From Parahaliea mediterranea (GTDB lineage: Bacteria > Pseudomonadota > Gammaproteobacteria > Pseudomonadales > Halieaceae), in assembly GCF_003402235.1 (NCBI RefSeq), contig NZ_QEWO01000002.1, positions 496,001-560,000 of the forward strand: a stretch of 64,000 nt of DNA, written 5' to 3'. The notes below the pieces were generated by a model. That model did not search any database and had not been told where the DNA came from. It saw only the letters and a list, made by a program, of their open reading frames with translations. A program made the position numbers and the translations under genes. Below, in pieces: positions 34,105 to 42,720 of this stretch (position 1 is the stretch's first letter; each line of letters begins with the position of its first letter).

Positions 34105-34980
34105 TCACCTTTCGGTGTGGTTCGCCCACAGGAATCGACCCGCCTCAGCCAGCCAGGGATGACCGGCACTCACGCAATATTCACTGGTAGCGAAGTGATC
34201 AGCATTAGCAATATCCTGGAAGGTCACTGCGACACCAGCCGCCTCAAGCTGATCGCGCATCGCCCTTGCCTGCTGCTTGAGCGGGGGAAAGTCCAACTCC
34301 CCTACGCTAATGACGAAGGGCGGTGATGATGCCGAAACATGCGCAATAGGGCTGGCGGATGTCTCGTTGGCCGGACAATCGATCAAGGCATTGCTCCGAG
34401 CGGCTTTTTCTGCCGCGTCAAGGTGTGCCGTTTGTAGGTCATAAACGCCGCTGATCGACAAGCACCCCTTAATGACATCCGTGGGAAGATTACGCTCGCG
34501 CTGCCAGTCTGCGCGCACCGCGGCCAGACTCATCAAGTGCCCCCCCGCGGAATGACCTCCGACGTAAATGCGTGACTTGTCGCCGCCCAGCGATTCCGCC
34601 CGCTCATACACTAGACGGATCGCGTCGCAGCAGTCATTGAAAGGAAGCGGGTAGAGATTTTTCGGCGCCAATCGATAGGACACAGATACGAATATGGCGG
34701 GGATTGTCGTCACAGCAGGCGCCATATAGGCCATCCACTCCTTGTACCCTCCCACCCAGGACCCACCGTGGGCAAAGACCAACAATGGCAACCCCGCGGC
34801 TGACTGTACCGGAGGGAGGAATATATCCACCTTCTGCCAGTAGTCCGGCCCGTAAGACTGATCAAAATGCCCCTCGTGTGTCTCCAGCACTGATCGCGAG
34901 GCGGCCAGTACACGCTCACCGTATGCATTTCCCTCAGGTAGCCTGAGAGGTGGCTGGATTGGCATATCATCTAGCGACAC
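34105..34980 (-). CDS. alpha/beta hydrolase (esterase, HGG/GHSAGG type)
   Basis: 291 residues. 'VFAHGGSWVGG' is the oxyanion HGG motif and 'GGHSAGGHL' the nucleophile elbow. The catalytic His is in 'NADHFATSE' and an Asp in 'GELDFP'. This is the hormone-sensitive-lipase/kynurenine-formamidase-like branch. No signal peptide is seen, so it should act in the cytoplasm. The start is GTG, six bases after AAGGAG. It is the first gene of the leftward operon with the TonB receptor and MFS porter. A role in releasing an aromatic acid or alcohol from an ester fits the divergent ring-cleavage genes, by inference. Confidence 0.85.
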   Translation of the reverse strand: MSLDDMPIQPPLRLPEGNAYGERVLAASRSVLETHEGHFDQSYGPDYWQKVDIFLPPVQSAAGLPLLVFAHGGSWVGGYKEWMAYMAPAVTTIPAIFVSVSYRLAPKNLYPLPFNDCCDAIRLVYERAESLGGDKSRIYVGGHSAGGHLMSLAAVRADWQRERNLPTDVIKGCLSISGVYDLQTAHLDAAEKAARSNALIDCPANETSASPIAHVSASSPPFVISVGELDFPPLKQQARAMRDQLEAAGVAVTFQDIANADHFATSEYCVSAGHPWLAEAGRFLWANHTER

Positions 34981-35432
34981 GGGACGCTCCTTTTATTGTC
35001 GGACTCTATTTCCCGGGGTAGCCCGAATATGAATCGCGCACCGGACGGATATAGCTCATACCACGACCAATGCGATCCATCGGCTTACCTCGAACAACGC
35101 CTGAATCAAACATTATGCCTTTACATCTGTAATTACAAGTGTATTGATAAAATATTTTAGACTTAAATAGTCCTGCGGTATTCCGCGCTACTCCAGTCAA
35201 CACTGACAACCGGAATCAAGCGCGGATTACCTTCGATCATGCCACGCATCTGGATGATTCAGCCTGGCATAGAAATTCGGTAACATAAGCAAGCCCCTCC
35301 TGTAATAGGAGCTAGCCTCAGGCAGCCCGCGCCCTGCGCCAAATGCCGCTGGCGCAGGGTCTATTTCGTTGTTGACAGGCTTGCAGCACCGGCTACGTCA
35401 CAGTTGCTCGTCTATGCCCCTGGAACTTATCA
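34981..35432. promoter_or_regulatory. divergent intergenic region with palindrome and hairpin
   Basis: No gene is seen. TGTAATTACA (35128-35137) is a perfect palindrome followed by an AT-rich stretch (TTGATAAAATATTTTAG) that could hold promoters for the esterase operon or the MarR gene. Further right, CCCTGCGCCA and TGGCGCAGGG (35332-35359) form a perfect 10-bp stem followed by TCTATTT, a terminator-like hairpin pointing toward the MarR gene. Confidence 0.4.
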
Positions 35433-35996
35433 ATGCAGAAAAAAAGCAGGCATCAAAAGCCGGAGGGTGGAAACAGTCCGCCTGGATCAAACCGGACACT
35501 GACAAAACGGAAACCGGTGAAGCGGTTCGATAGCGAGGAATATCGCACCATAAAAGGTGGCTATCTCCCTCATGAGTTGAGCTGTGTGACACACGCCCTC
35601 AACATGCTGCTGCTGGAACACCTTCGCGAATCGGGCATCAACGTTGTCCAGTTTCGCGCCTTGCAGGTTATCGCCAACGCGCAACCGATCAGCATCGGCG
35701 ATCTGGCACGCGATATCGTAATTGAGCAATCCGTTGTCAGCCGTATTATCAATCAGTTGGTGTCGCGCGACTTGGTGGAGAAAAGCCGGTCGGAGGTCAA
35801 TGGCAAGGTTGTCAATGTCTGCCTGACACCAGAAGGTGAAAGCCTGATCACTCACCTGCAGCCGATCGCTTATACGATCCAAGCCGATGCCTTAAGCGTG
35901 CTCAGCGAAAAGGAGCGAAAATCATTAACAGCAATGTTGTCGCGGATTTTCAACCACATCACCTCCCCGAGTTATGCGGGGGTGCTCGACGGCTAA
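35433..35996 (+). CDS. MarR-family transcriptional regulator
   Basis: 187 residues. A polar N-terminal extension of about 45 residues precedes the MarR winged helix: 'FRALQVIANAQPISIGDLAR' leads to 'IEQSVVSRIINQLVSRDLVE' (recognition helix) and a wing 'SEVNGKVVNVCLTPEG'. The family often responds to phenolic acids. It sits between the divergent esterase operon and the dioxygenase gene, so it is the natural local repressor. The ribosome-binding site at ATG 35433 is weak and a later start is possible. Confidence 0.82.
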   Translation: MQKKSRHQKPEGGNSPPGSNRTLTKRKPVKRFDSEEYRTIKGGYLPHELSCVTHALNMLLLEHLRESGINVVQFRALQVIANAQPISIGDLARDIVIEQSVVSRIINQLVSRDLVEKSRSEVNGKVVNVCLTPEGESLITHLQPIAYTIQADALSVLSEKERKSLTAMLSRIFNHITSPSYAGVLDG

Positions 35997-36483
35997 TCCG
36001 GTCTTCCCAGCCCCCTGGTTCTGCCCTCCCCGCTCGGGTTTTTCGCCTGGGCAATCGCTCTACGCACTCCACTGCAAGCTTATACAGCGTCAGCCTACGC
36101 GAAAGAAAAGTCAGCGCACGGTAGACTCCACCAAACTTGCCGCCACAACTCCCGCCCTCTCCCAATCGCCTTTGTACTCGACTGCCGGGTATAAACAGAC
36201 TCCAAAACGCACTTGGGTCCCAACCGCAAAATGCCTGCCACGCACGGCTTGCCTAACACTCATCCGCACTTGTCGCATCTCGGCAACAGACGCACCGCTT
36301 ACGCCTTCACCTCCTTGCCCTTCGGTCACCTGGCACACCATAAACTTGCACTTTCATATGTAATAACATATAAATAGGCACGTATCCCCCGAGGGCGGCC
36401 CAACACAAGGACCCCAACCATTGGGTTCCACCAAAACACCCAGTGCCGCTTCAACCATGGCACACCAACGGAGAAGTGAGCCT
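35997..36483. promoter_or_regulatory. 487-bp spacer with one inverted repeat before LigB gene
   Basis: I see no coding sequence. TATGT-AATA-ACATA (36357-36370) is an exact inverted repeat about 115 bp before the dioxygenase start in an AT-rich patch, a candidate operator or promoter. Confidence 0.4.
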
Positions 36484-37500
36484 ATGACGACCGAAGCATC
36501 CCAGCAGCTTATAGCTGGCACCGAATCGAAAATCGTTGCCGCCTTTGGCATGACCCATACCCCCGGCCTCGGCAATCTCCTGTCGCTACCTCCCGCGGGC
36601 CAGGTAAAAAACATCCTTAGCGGATTCGATGAAGCCCGGCGTCTACTTGCGCGCGCCCAGCCGGATATCATCCTGGCTCTGGTCAACGACCATTTCGACA
36701 TGTCGTCCATGGACAACATGCCTGCCTTTTCAGTATCCGTGGCGGATCAACACTATGGCCCCCCCGCCCATCTCGAGGATTGGATCCAACTCGAACGGGC
36801 TCCAATCGCCGGTCATCGGGAATACGCAAGAACCATCCTGGAAATGGGCATCGCGGCAGGCTTCGATATCACGCGCTGGGGCTCGGCTGAACTCGTACAC
36901 AACGTACTGCTTCCCATGCGCTTCCTGAGGCCGGAACGTGATATTCCTGTCGTGCCGATTTTTACCAATTGCTTCGTGCCGCCCTGTCCCACCTTGTCAA
37001 GATGCTTCGATCTTGGTCAGATGTTAGGGCAGGTAATCGCCGAGCGCCCCGAAAAAGTTGCCATCATCGCCAGTGGCGGCATTTCCCACTGGCCGCCTTT
37101 CGTGAACGAAACCGAGGAACCACTCAACGAGTTCGAACAAAGAATGCTGGAAGCCCAACGCGCCGGCCCTGGCGGTATGACGAAAGACCCTAAACTCTCC
37201 CGGATGATCGCGGAGCGCGAGATGGAAATGGCGGCCACCCGAGACGATCTAATCAATGTTGACTGGGACCGGCGCGTACTCAATGCTCTGGCGCAGGGCG
37301 ACAAAGAAACCTTACTAGGCATGAGCTACGAAGATATTTATCACGACGCGGGAAACGGCGGCTATGAAATGGCCCTGTGGGTCATGATGATGGGAGCGCT
37401 GAACTGCGTTCCCGGCCGTACCCTGTTCTATGAGCCCGTCAAGGAATGGATGGGTGGGGTGTCGGTACTGTCCTATGACAACACCTTAGCAGCGAACTAA
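36484..37500 (+). CDS. LigB-type class III extradiol ring-cleavage dioxygenase
   Basis: 338 residues. Conserved His/Glu ligands of the class III extradiol fold are visible in 'FGMTHTPGLGN', 'VNDHFDMSS' and the catalytic 'SGGISHWPP'. The C-terminal part ('GNGGYEMALWVMMMGAL') matches the catalytic-subunit ending of protocatechuate 4,5- or gallate-type enzymes. It would cleave a catecholic ring with Fe(II) and O2. No separate small LigA subunit is seen nearby and the C-terminal LigA-like domain of fused gallate dioxygenases is absent. The frame is open 21 codons upstream; the ATG at 36484 has GGAGAAG in front. Confidence 0.86.
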   Translation: MTTEASQQLIAGTESKIVAAFGMTHTPGLGNLLSLPPAGQVKNILSGFDEARRLLARAQPDIILALVNDHFDMSSMDNMPAFSVSVADQHYGPPAHLEDWIQLERAPIAGHREYARTILEMGIAAGFDITRWGSAELVHNVLLPMRFLRPERDIPVVPIFTNCFVPPCPTLSRCFDLGQMLGQVIAERPEKVAIIASGGISHWPPFVNETEEPLNEFEQRMLEAQRAGPGGMTKDPKLSRMIAEREMEMAATRDDLINVDWDRRVLNALAQGDKETLLGMSYEDIYHDAGNGGYEMALWVMMMGALNCVPGRTLFYEPVKEWMGGVSVLSYDNTLAAN

Positions 37501-37597
37501 ATCTGGCCAGCGGCCACACACTACTGTCACCAATATCCGCCTTGCCCGATGACTTCGTTGCTGCAACAGGCAAGGCGGTTTACAGGAGAAATTCATC

Positions 37598-38728
37598 ATG
37601 ACACGCAAAGCACTGATCGCCGGCGCAGGTATCGGAGGGCTTGCCACCGCCGCCGCCCTTGGGCAACGGGGTTGGGATGTAACCGTCTATGAGCGCCACC
37701 CGGAACTTCGCGTCAATGGCTCCGGCATTTACCTGTGGAACAACGGCCTGACCGTGTTGTCCGAAATTGGCGCCTATGACCGCGCCATGCGCAATGCCTT
37801 CCTTGCCAGTGGAGTAGAGCAGCGCGACCACCTCGGCAATGCCATGGTACCCGCGGAGCTGCCCCCGGGTGCGCGTGTGGTTGCGGTTCACCGGAGCGAC
37901 CTGCACGCCGGGCTGACAGACGCCGCAACCCGGGCCGGAGCCAGGATCGTAACCGGCACCGAAGTGGTGGAGGCTCGCGCCGATGGCAGCCTGCTCTTTG
38001 CTTCCGGTGACAGCGCACATGGCGACGTCGTGATTGGGGCCGACGGCGCCTGGTCATCGGTAAGAAACACCCTCGGTTTGTTGCTATCCCAGGAACAGAC
38101 CAGGGAAGGAGCGCTGAGAACCGTAGTCAAAGCGACACAGGCGGAGATGCCCGCGGATTCCCGCGGGCATTGTATCGAGTGCTGGAACGGCCAGCGGCGC
38201 CTGCTGATTACCCCTATCAATGACGAGGAGGTATACCTGGCGCTGACTTGTCCCGCGACCGACAGCGAAGGCCGGGATACCGCCATCCAGCCCTGTTGGA
38301 AAGCCAGTTTTCCCGACTGGGCATTCCTGCTTGATCGCATCACTGGCCCGGTAACCTGGAACGTTTACAGCCTAGTCAAGTGTCGGACCTGGTCTGCGGG
38401 GAATGCCTGCATCCTCGGCGATGCGGCTCACGCCACCACGCCAAACCTGGGGCAAGGTGGTGGCATGGCAATGCAGAATGGCCTGGCGCTGGCGGCATAT
38501 CTCGCCGCAGTCGAAGACAGGCGCGATGTCCCGTCGGCACTGCAAACCTGGGAAGTGGCAATGCGCCCGCTCGTGGATCACTGCCAACACTGGGCCTCGT
38601 TGTTCGGGGAAATCGCCAATATCCCCAACGAAGTGCGCGCGGAAATCATTCCCCAGCTCCTGGCCAATCCTTGGCTTTCGGCGCAAACCAGCCGCGGCGC
38701 GCGCTCCGAGATCATCACGCAGGTCTAG
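37598..38728 (+). CDS. FAD-dependent aromatic monooxygenase
   Basis: 376 residues of the single-component flavin hydroxylase family. The Rossmann motif GAGIGGLATAAAL is at residues 8-20, 'GADGAWSSVR' is the DG motif and 'GDAAHATTPNLGQGGGMAMQ' the second FAD motif. Family members hydroxylate aromatic acids (4-hydroxybenzoate, salicylate, 6-hydroxynicotinate) with NAD(P)H. AGGAG lies nine bases before ATG. It sits 97 nt downstream of the extradiol dioxygenase, so hydroxylation to a catechol followed by ring cleavage is the obvious pathway logic. Confidence 0.87.
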   Translation: MTRKALIAGAGIGGLATAAALGQRGWDVTVYERHPELRVNGSGIYLWNNGLTVLSEIGAYDRAMRNAFLASGVEQRDHLGNAMVPAELPPGARVVAVHRSDLHAGLTDAATRAGARIVTGTEVVEARADGSLLFASGDSAHGDVVIGADGAWSSVRNTLGLLLSQEQTREGALRTVVKATQAEMPADSRGHCIECWNGQRRLLITPINDEEVYLALTCPATDSEGRDTAIQPCWKASFPDWAFLLDRITGPVTWNVYSLVKCRTWSAGNACILGDAAHATTPNLGQGGGMAMQNGLALAAYLAAVEDRRDVPSALQTWEVAMRPLVDHCQHWASLFGEIANIPNEVRAEIIPQLLANPWLSAQTSRGARSEIITQV

Positions 38729-38906
38729 GTTCCTTGCCAGCCGCGGTTGCTACGCCACCTTGGTGGCCGGCGAAATTCACCGAGATCATGGAGGGTCGGT
38801 GAACTGCGTGCCGATCCAAAGGTGATCACAGTCTCACCGCACCGCTGCGGCCAGTGGAAGCCTGCCTGTTCCAAGCGCTTGTAATGAGCGAGTTAAAACA
38901 GCATGC
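38729..38906. other. spacer with short hairpin at IS remnant edge
   Basis: No gene is seen. GCCACCTTGGTGGC (38754-38767) is a short perfect palindrome just after the monooxygenase stop and may terminate that unit. Confidence 0.35.
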
Positions 38907-39560
38907 CTACGCTGCCAGCTGATACACCCCCTGGGCGTTTTCATGCCCAGGGGGTGGATGGGTTCGCTGCTCATTGTCATATCGGAACAGCGCTCCCAAT
39001 GCCACTTCCAAGGCCGCCTCAGCGGCTTTGGCTTTGGCTTGGGCTTTGGCGTTACCGGTCGGGCCGAGGCGCCAACCAATTAACTCGCAGGTGAAGCAAT
39101 CCATCACCAAGGTCGGGGCACACCAACGGTGCTGAACACCGCACCCGACCCTCGCCATATCGGTCGCCCAGCGTTCATGGGGCCGGGAAGCCACCGAGGG
39201 CAACCACCGGACGCGGTGTCGGCGGCCAGACTTACGTTTCCGCACCTGCCAATCCTTGATCTGGGAGATCGGCTGAACAGTATTCTTGTTCTCACCCAAT
39301 AACCAGGCCACTGCACGGTAGCCCTCACTTCAATCACTCGTCACTCGAGTCGAGAGGGTGCGCTCCCGAGTCTGCCGCTGTTTATGCGCATTTTTCTGAA
39401 TTTAAGCTCCAACATGGCCTCGCGGTAAGCTTCTTTCAGACCAAGTAACTGCTTTTCGTACTGCTCTGCGATGTCCTTGGGATTCGACTCCAGGGCATTC
39501 TCCATGCCCAACTCATTACAGAAAAAGGACGTAGTGAATTTGCGCTGGGTGAAAGAAGTC
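38907..39560 (-). pseudogene. decayed IS3-type insertion sequence (orfA and orfB fragments)
   Basis: On the minus strand an OrfA fragment comes first ('NPKDIAEQYEKQLLGLKEAY', ends at 39341). Out of frame with it, an OrfB integrase-core fragment follows ('ERWATDMARVGCG', 'LVMDCFTCELIGWRLG') that stops at 38907 well before the normal end. Both reading frames are broken and the DDE core is incomplete. The OrfA part is clearly the same element as at 30.1 kb but in inverted orientation. Confidence 0.75.
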
Positions 39561-39616
39561 TCCTTGGTTGTGCTAGAGAGTGCCTGACATTGCCAAGCAT
39601 TTTCATGCAATACCAC

Positions 39617-40087
39617 TTACAACAATAGATTAGGATTTATTTTCTGCTTGTTGATGCCAGTCAGTGGCAGATTTCTGGCTACTCCCACTCGATTGTAAAT
39701 AAGATCTTTTTATCTCTTATTTTCAATAGCTTATTTTATCACCAATCGGCGATACCATGAAAAATACCATGTTTAGAACTTTCTTAAAAATATTCTCTCT
39801 GTCCCTCACTAAACACCCTGGAGGCGAGGGATTCGAAACTTCACAGGTTAAATCTGACGCCCCCGAATGCACTCCAATGCCTTTAGAATCAGAGACTTGA
39901 AAATTTGGTGTGGGCATTACAGGGCGTGAAGGGGCGCGGGCGTGGTCCCACGATGGTCCCTCGATGGTCCCAAACTTACTTCTTGAACCCTGGGGGTAAG
40001 GACTCGCCTGATTTAGATGTTCCAGGCCAGCTCTGATTGCTTCAATGTACGTGACTTCGGCACCACAGATGTTGGAGTCAAGTCAAT
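39617..40087. other. AT-rich spacer containing left island junction
   Basis: No gene is supported. The first 200 bp are strikingly AT-rich compared with the rest of the window. The junction sequence annotated at 39818-39975 follows, then about 110 bp before the IS91-type fragment. Confidence 0.5.
39818..39975. other. left island junction (att-like, homologous to right junction)
   Basis: GAGGCGAGGGATTCGAAAC followed by about 140 bp aligns well, with scattered differences, to the sequence starting at 57511. On the minus strand the core reads TTCGAATCCCTCGC, part of a tRNA-Ser T-arm, but the acceptor end is degenerate here. The flank contains GGTCCC at 39944, 39955 and 39966, three direct repeats at 11-bp spacing that look like integrase arm sites. 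Confidence 0.65.
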
Positions 40088-40433
40088 ATGCTGTCGCCAG
40101 GCAAGGATGCATTTGGCCACACTACCTACGAACGCCATCAACCGGAACAGACCCTTCTCTATCAACTCGTCGAGGCGCACTACCCTGCCCTTGTGGACCA
40201 ATTGGCCCAGCAGGGTAAATCCCTGCCCCAGCATGTACACCAGGAATTCGAGGCCTACCTGAAGTGCGGCCGCCTCGAGCACGGCTTTCTCCGGGTACGA
40301 TGTGACAAATGCCATTTCGAACGACTTGTAGCGTTTTCCTGCAAGAAGCGCGGTTTCTGCCCCAGCTGTGGCGCCCGCCGCATGACCGAGACCGCTGCCC
40401 TTCTGGCCACCGGCTGCCAAACCGAATCCGCGC
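40088..40433 (+). pseudogene. IS91-type transposase, N-terminal fragment
   Basis: The frame from ATG 40088 encodes the opening of an IS91/IS801-type transposase: 'YERHQPEQTLLYQLVEAHYP', 'YLKCGRLEHGFLRVRC' and the zinc-finger 'CDKCHFERL..CKKRGFCPSCGARRM'. It is lost after 'TETAALLATG', where a 26-bp direct repeat begins. The matching C-terminal half lies 12 kb away at 52.8-53.8 kb on the same strand. Confidence 0.75.
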
Positions 40434-40496
40434 TTAACAGGGTGTCCATCATTGGTGGGCAGGATCATATCACCGGCTGCCAAACCGAATCCGCGC
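40408..40496 (+). repeat. 26-bp direct repeat at transposase fusion point
   Basis: The same 26 bases (starting CACCGGCTGCCAAACCGAAT) occur at 40408-40433 and 40471-40496, 37 bp apart, exactly where the IS91-type fragment gives way to another transposase fragment. Confidence 0.8.
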
Positions 40497-40497
40497 C

Positions 40498-40743
40498 CAT
40501 GCGTACCTGTGTTTTATTGCGCTGATTCTGCATCGGGTAATCCGCCAGCGTCTGCGCCAGGCGGAACAGAGCATCTCACCGGAACGCGCACTGGAAACCC
40601 TGCGACGCATCCAGCACCACCAGATCCAGCTTGCGGGGAAGAACCGCTCCGGCATTACCTCGCTGAGCCCGGAGCAGGCGGCGCTGTTGCAGAGCTTGCG
40701 AGTGGAAAAACCGAGCAATCCGGAGCAGCTGCCGCTGCTGTAG
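40498..40743 (+). pseudogene. transposase C-terminal fragment (IS1634/IS4-like)
   Basis: 82 codons ending in TAG encode 'HAYLCFIALILHRVIRQRLR', 'SPERALETLRRIQHHQ' and '..PSNPEQLPLL', the usual C-terminus of IS1634-type transposases. The N-terminal part and the DDE motif are missing. Confidence 0.6.
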
Positions 40744-41086
40744 TGGCAATTTTGAAAGCGGCACTCAATGAAATCAAGGAGTTACGTTGTTTGCTGTCGA
40801 ACTCGGGTGGCCAGGATGGTCATTCGCTATCAGTTTTATGGTGGTTGGTTGACATCTGTGCGGGTCGAATACCGTCGGACCCCGGTCGCGGGATTCTGGA
40901 AAGGTAGACAGATACCCGACGCACCGGAGTCGTTCTCGCGTGTTAGCTATTTGACGTGTTGCTCGTTATCTGGGTGCCTCGGAGGTAGCACGAGACTCTG
41001 GAGTCCCGTGCTACCTCCGAGGCCAAAGGAGATTTCCGCTATCGGAAGAATTTCTAATCAGCAGCTGATCTACAGTTCCTAACTGT
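40744..41086. other. spacer with long inverted repeat
   Basis: No gene is supported. GCCTCGGAGGTAGCACG... and its inverted copy (40976-41023) make a stem of about 21 bp with one mismatch and a 4-nt loop, 64 bp past the aldehyde dehydrogenase stop. It could be a terminator stem or a palindromic mobile-element end. Confidence 0.5.
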
Positions 41087-42568
41087 TCAACGCTTGATCA
41101 TCCTGACCGATAACGTCTCTAGCTTTTGAGTGTAAGGAGGCAACATGCCGAAGATCTTCGGTAGGTTGACAACCCCCTGCGTGTACACTGACTTTGCGTG
41201 ACTGAAGGTACGGAAGCCCTCGACGCCGTGGTACTGGCCAAATCCGCTAGCGCCCACACCGCCAAAAGGCATATCGTCACAGGCATAGTGAAAAGCCACA
41301 TCGTTGATGGTCATGGCACCGGCCACAGTGTTATGCAGAATATCGTTCTGCTCGTCGCGGTCCTTGCCGAAATAGTACAGTGCCAGAGGCCTCGGTCGCA
41401 CACGAACCTGTTCCACACAGTCCTGGAAATCACGATAGCCAAGCACACAAAGCACTGGACCAAACAGCTCTTCCTGCATCACCCGCAAAGACTCCGGCGG
41501 ATTCACCACCAGATGGAGGGGAATCTGGCGCCCGGAAGCCTCGCGCCAGTTTCCACCCGTGGCGTCGAGCGAGAGCACCCTGGCACCCTGGTCCCCCGCC
41601 TCGTCAAGCATTCCCTTGACACGCAGGTAGTTGCGATCATTTATCATCGCCACATAGTCGGGGTTGCCAACCACCGTGGGAAAGTGCTCCGTGAAGCGCT
41701 CGCGGCACAGTTCAACGAACTTCTCCAGGTGTTGCTCCGGGACGAAGCAGAGGTCCGGGCTGATGCATACCTGGCCACTGTTCATTGATTTGCCCGCCAC
41801 CAGTTTGTCTGCCACGTCCCCGAGATCCGCACTGGCCGACACGATGACCGGAGACTTCCCTCCCAGCTCAAGGGTTACCGGGGTCAGGTTCTGCGCTGCC
41901 GACTTCATGACCGCCTGCCCAACGCGCGTGGAGCCAGTGAAGATCAGGTGATCCAGCGGCTGTGAACTGAAGGCTGCACCCACCTCGGCACCGCCCGTGA
42001 CCACAGCGGCCTCTTCGGGCGCGAAGTACTCGGCAAAGAGTGACTGCAGGAGTTCTGCGGTATGCGGCGTAAATTCAGAGGGTTTTATCAGCGCACGGTT
42101 GCCGGCACCAAAGACATCGGCGAGGGGGCTGAAAACCATGTTGATCGGCACATTCCAGGGTGTCATGATGCCGACCACGCCCTTTGGCTGGTAATGTACC
42201 TTGCACTTGCCACCCACCAGGCCCATGGGAAAGGGAGCCCGGCGCTTTTCCGCACGCATCCAACGCTTTACGTTCTTGCGCACGTACTTGAGTGTGGTCA
42301 GTGAGGTCCCGATATCCGTCATCCTTGTCACGATGGGTGAGCGGCACCCAAAATCCTCATTGACGGCGTCACAGAGCGAGACGTGGTGGTCAACCAGCAA
42401 GGCGATGCAGCGGTTCAGCCAATCAATACGCATTTTTGCGTCGGGGTAGGGGACGGCCTGAAACGCCCGCCGCTGTCGATGCAACAGAGCGTCGAGACTC
42501 GGCGCGCCCTCGTTGACGCCAGTGTCGCCAATTGGAGTATCCACAGCTTTATCTTGCATCTCGTTCAC
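41087..42568 (-). CDS. coniferyl-aldehyde-dehydrogenase-type ALDH
   Basis: 493 residues, the shorter ALDH branch of CalB and fatty-aldehyde dehydrogenases. Key residues are in 'ELGGKSPVIV' (catalytic Glu), 'NSGQVCISPD' (catalytic Cys) and 'PWNVPINM'. The C-terminal 'PPYTQKLETLSVRMIKR' tail is like the membrane-near end of class 3 types. It oxidises an aldehyde to an acid with NAD(P)+. In context it would act after the PQQ alcohol dehydrogenase. A conserved box about 65 bp upstream is shared with the TonB receptor operon, suggesting co-regulation. Confidence 0.87.
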   Translation of the reverse strand: MNEMQDKAVDTPIGDTGVNEGAPSLDALLHRQRRAFQAVPYPDAKMRIDWLNRCIALLVDHHVSLCDAVNEDFGCRSPIVTRMTDIGTSLTTLKYVRKNVKRWMRAEKRRAPFPMGLVGGKCKVHYQPKGVVGIMTPWNVPINMVFSPLADVFGAGNRALIKPSEFTPHTAELLQSLFAEYFAPEEAAVVTGGAEVGAAFSSQPLDHLIFTGSTRVGQAVMKSAAQNLTPVTLELGGKSPVIVSASADLGDVADKLVAGKSMNSGQVCISPDLCFVPEQHLEKFVELCRERFTEHFPTVVGNPDYVAMINDRNYLRVKGMLDEAGDQGARVLSLDATGGNWREASGRQIPLHLVVNPPESLRVMQEELFGPVLCVLGYRDFQDCVEQVRVRPRPLALYYFGKDRDEQNDILHNTVAGAMTINDVAFHYACDDMPFGGVGASGFGQYHGVEGFRTFSHAKSVYTQGVVNLPKIFGMLPPYTQKLETLSVRMIKR

Positions 42569-42633
42569 CTGTCGCTCTACATAAATAGCATTTCGAGCAG
42601 CCCGACTCCTTCCGAATACGGGTACGTCGAGGC

Positions 42634-42690
42634 GAGACTTTAATCAATCACGGGGGCATTCGGAAATTTATTTCACTAATGGCTAACCAT
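42634..42690 (-). promoter_or_regulatory. conserved upstream box, copy 1 (ALDH)
   Basis: On the + strand it reads CGAGACTTTAATCAATCACG, then CGGAAATTTATTTCAC and CTAACC. It aligns over about 55 bp with 52497-52549 upstream of the TonB receptor in the same orientation. It begins 66 bp before the ALDH start. It is a probable shared promoter and activator site. Confidence 0.6.
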
Positions 42691-42720
42691 TCGCAGGTTT
42701 TATAGCGAGCGAGGCTTTCC

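Noticed and set aside
40768-41082. 104-codon plus-strand frame after the transposase fragments
   Set aside because: It runs through the long inverted repeat and has no recognisable domain or ribosome-binding site.
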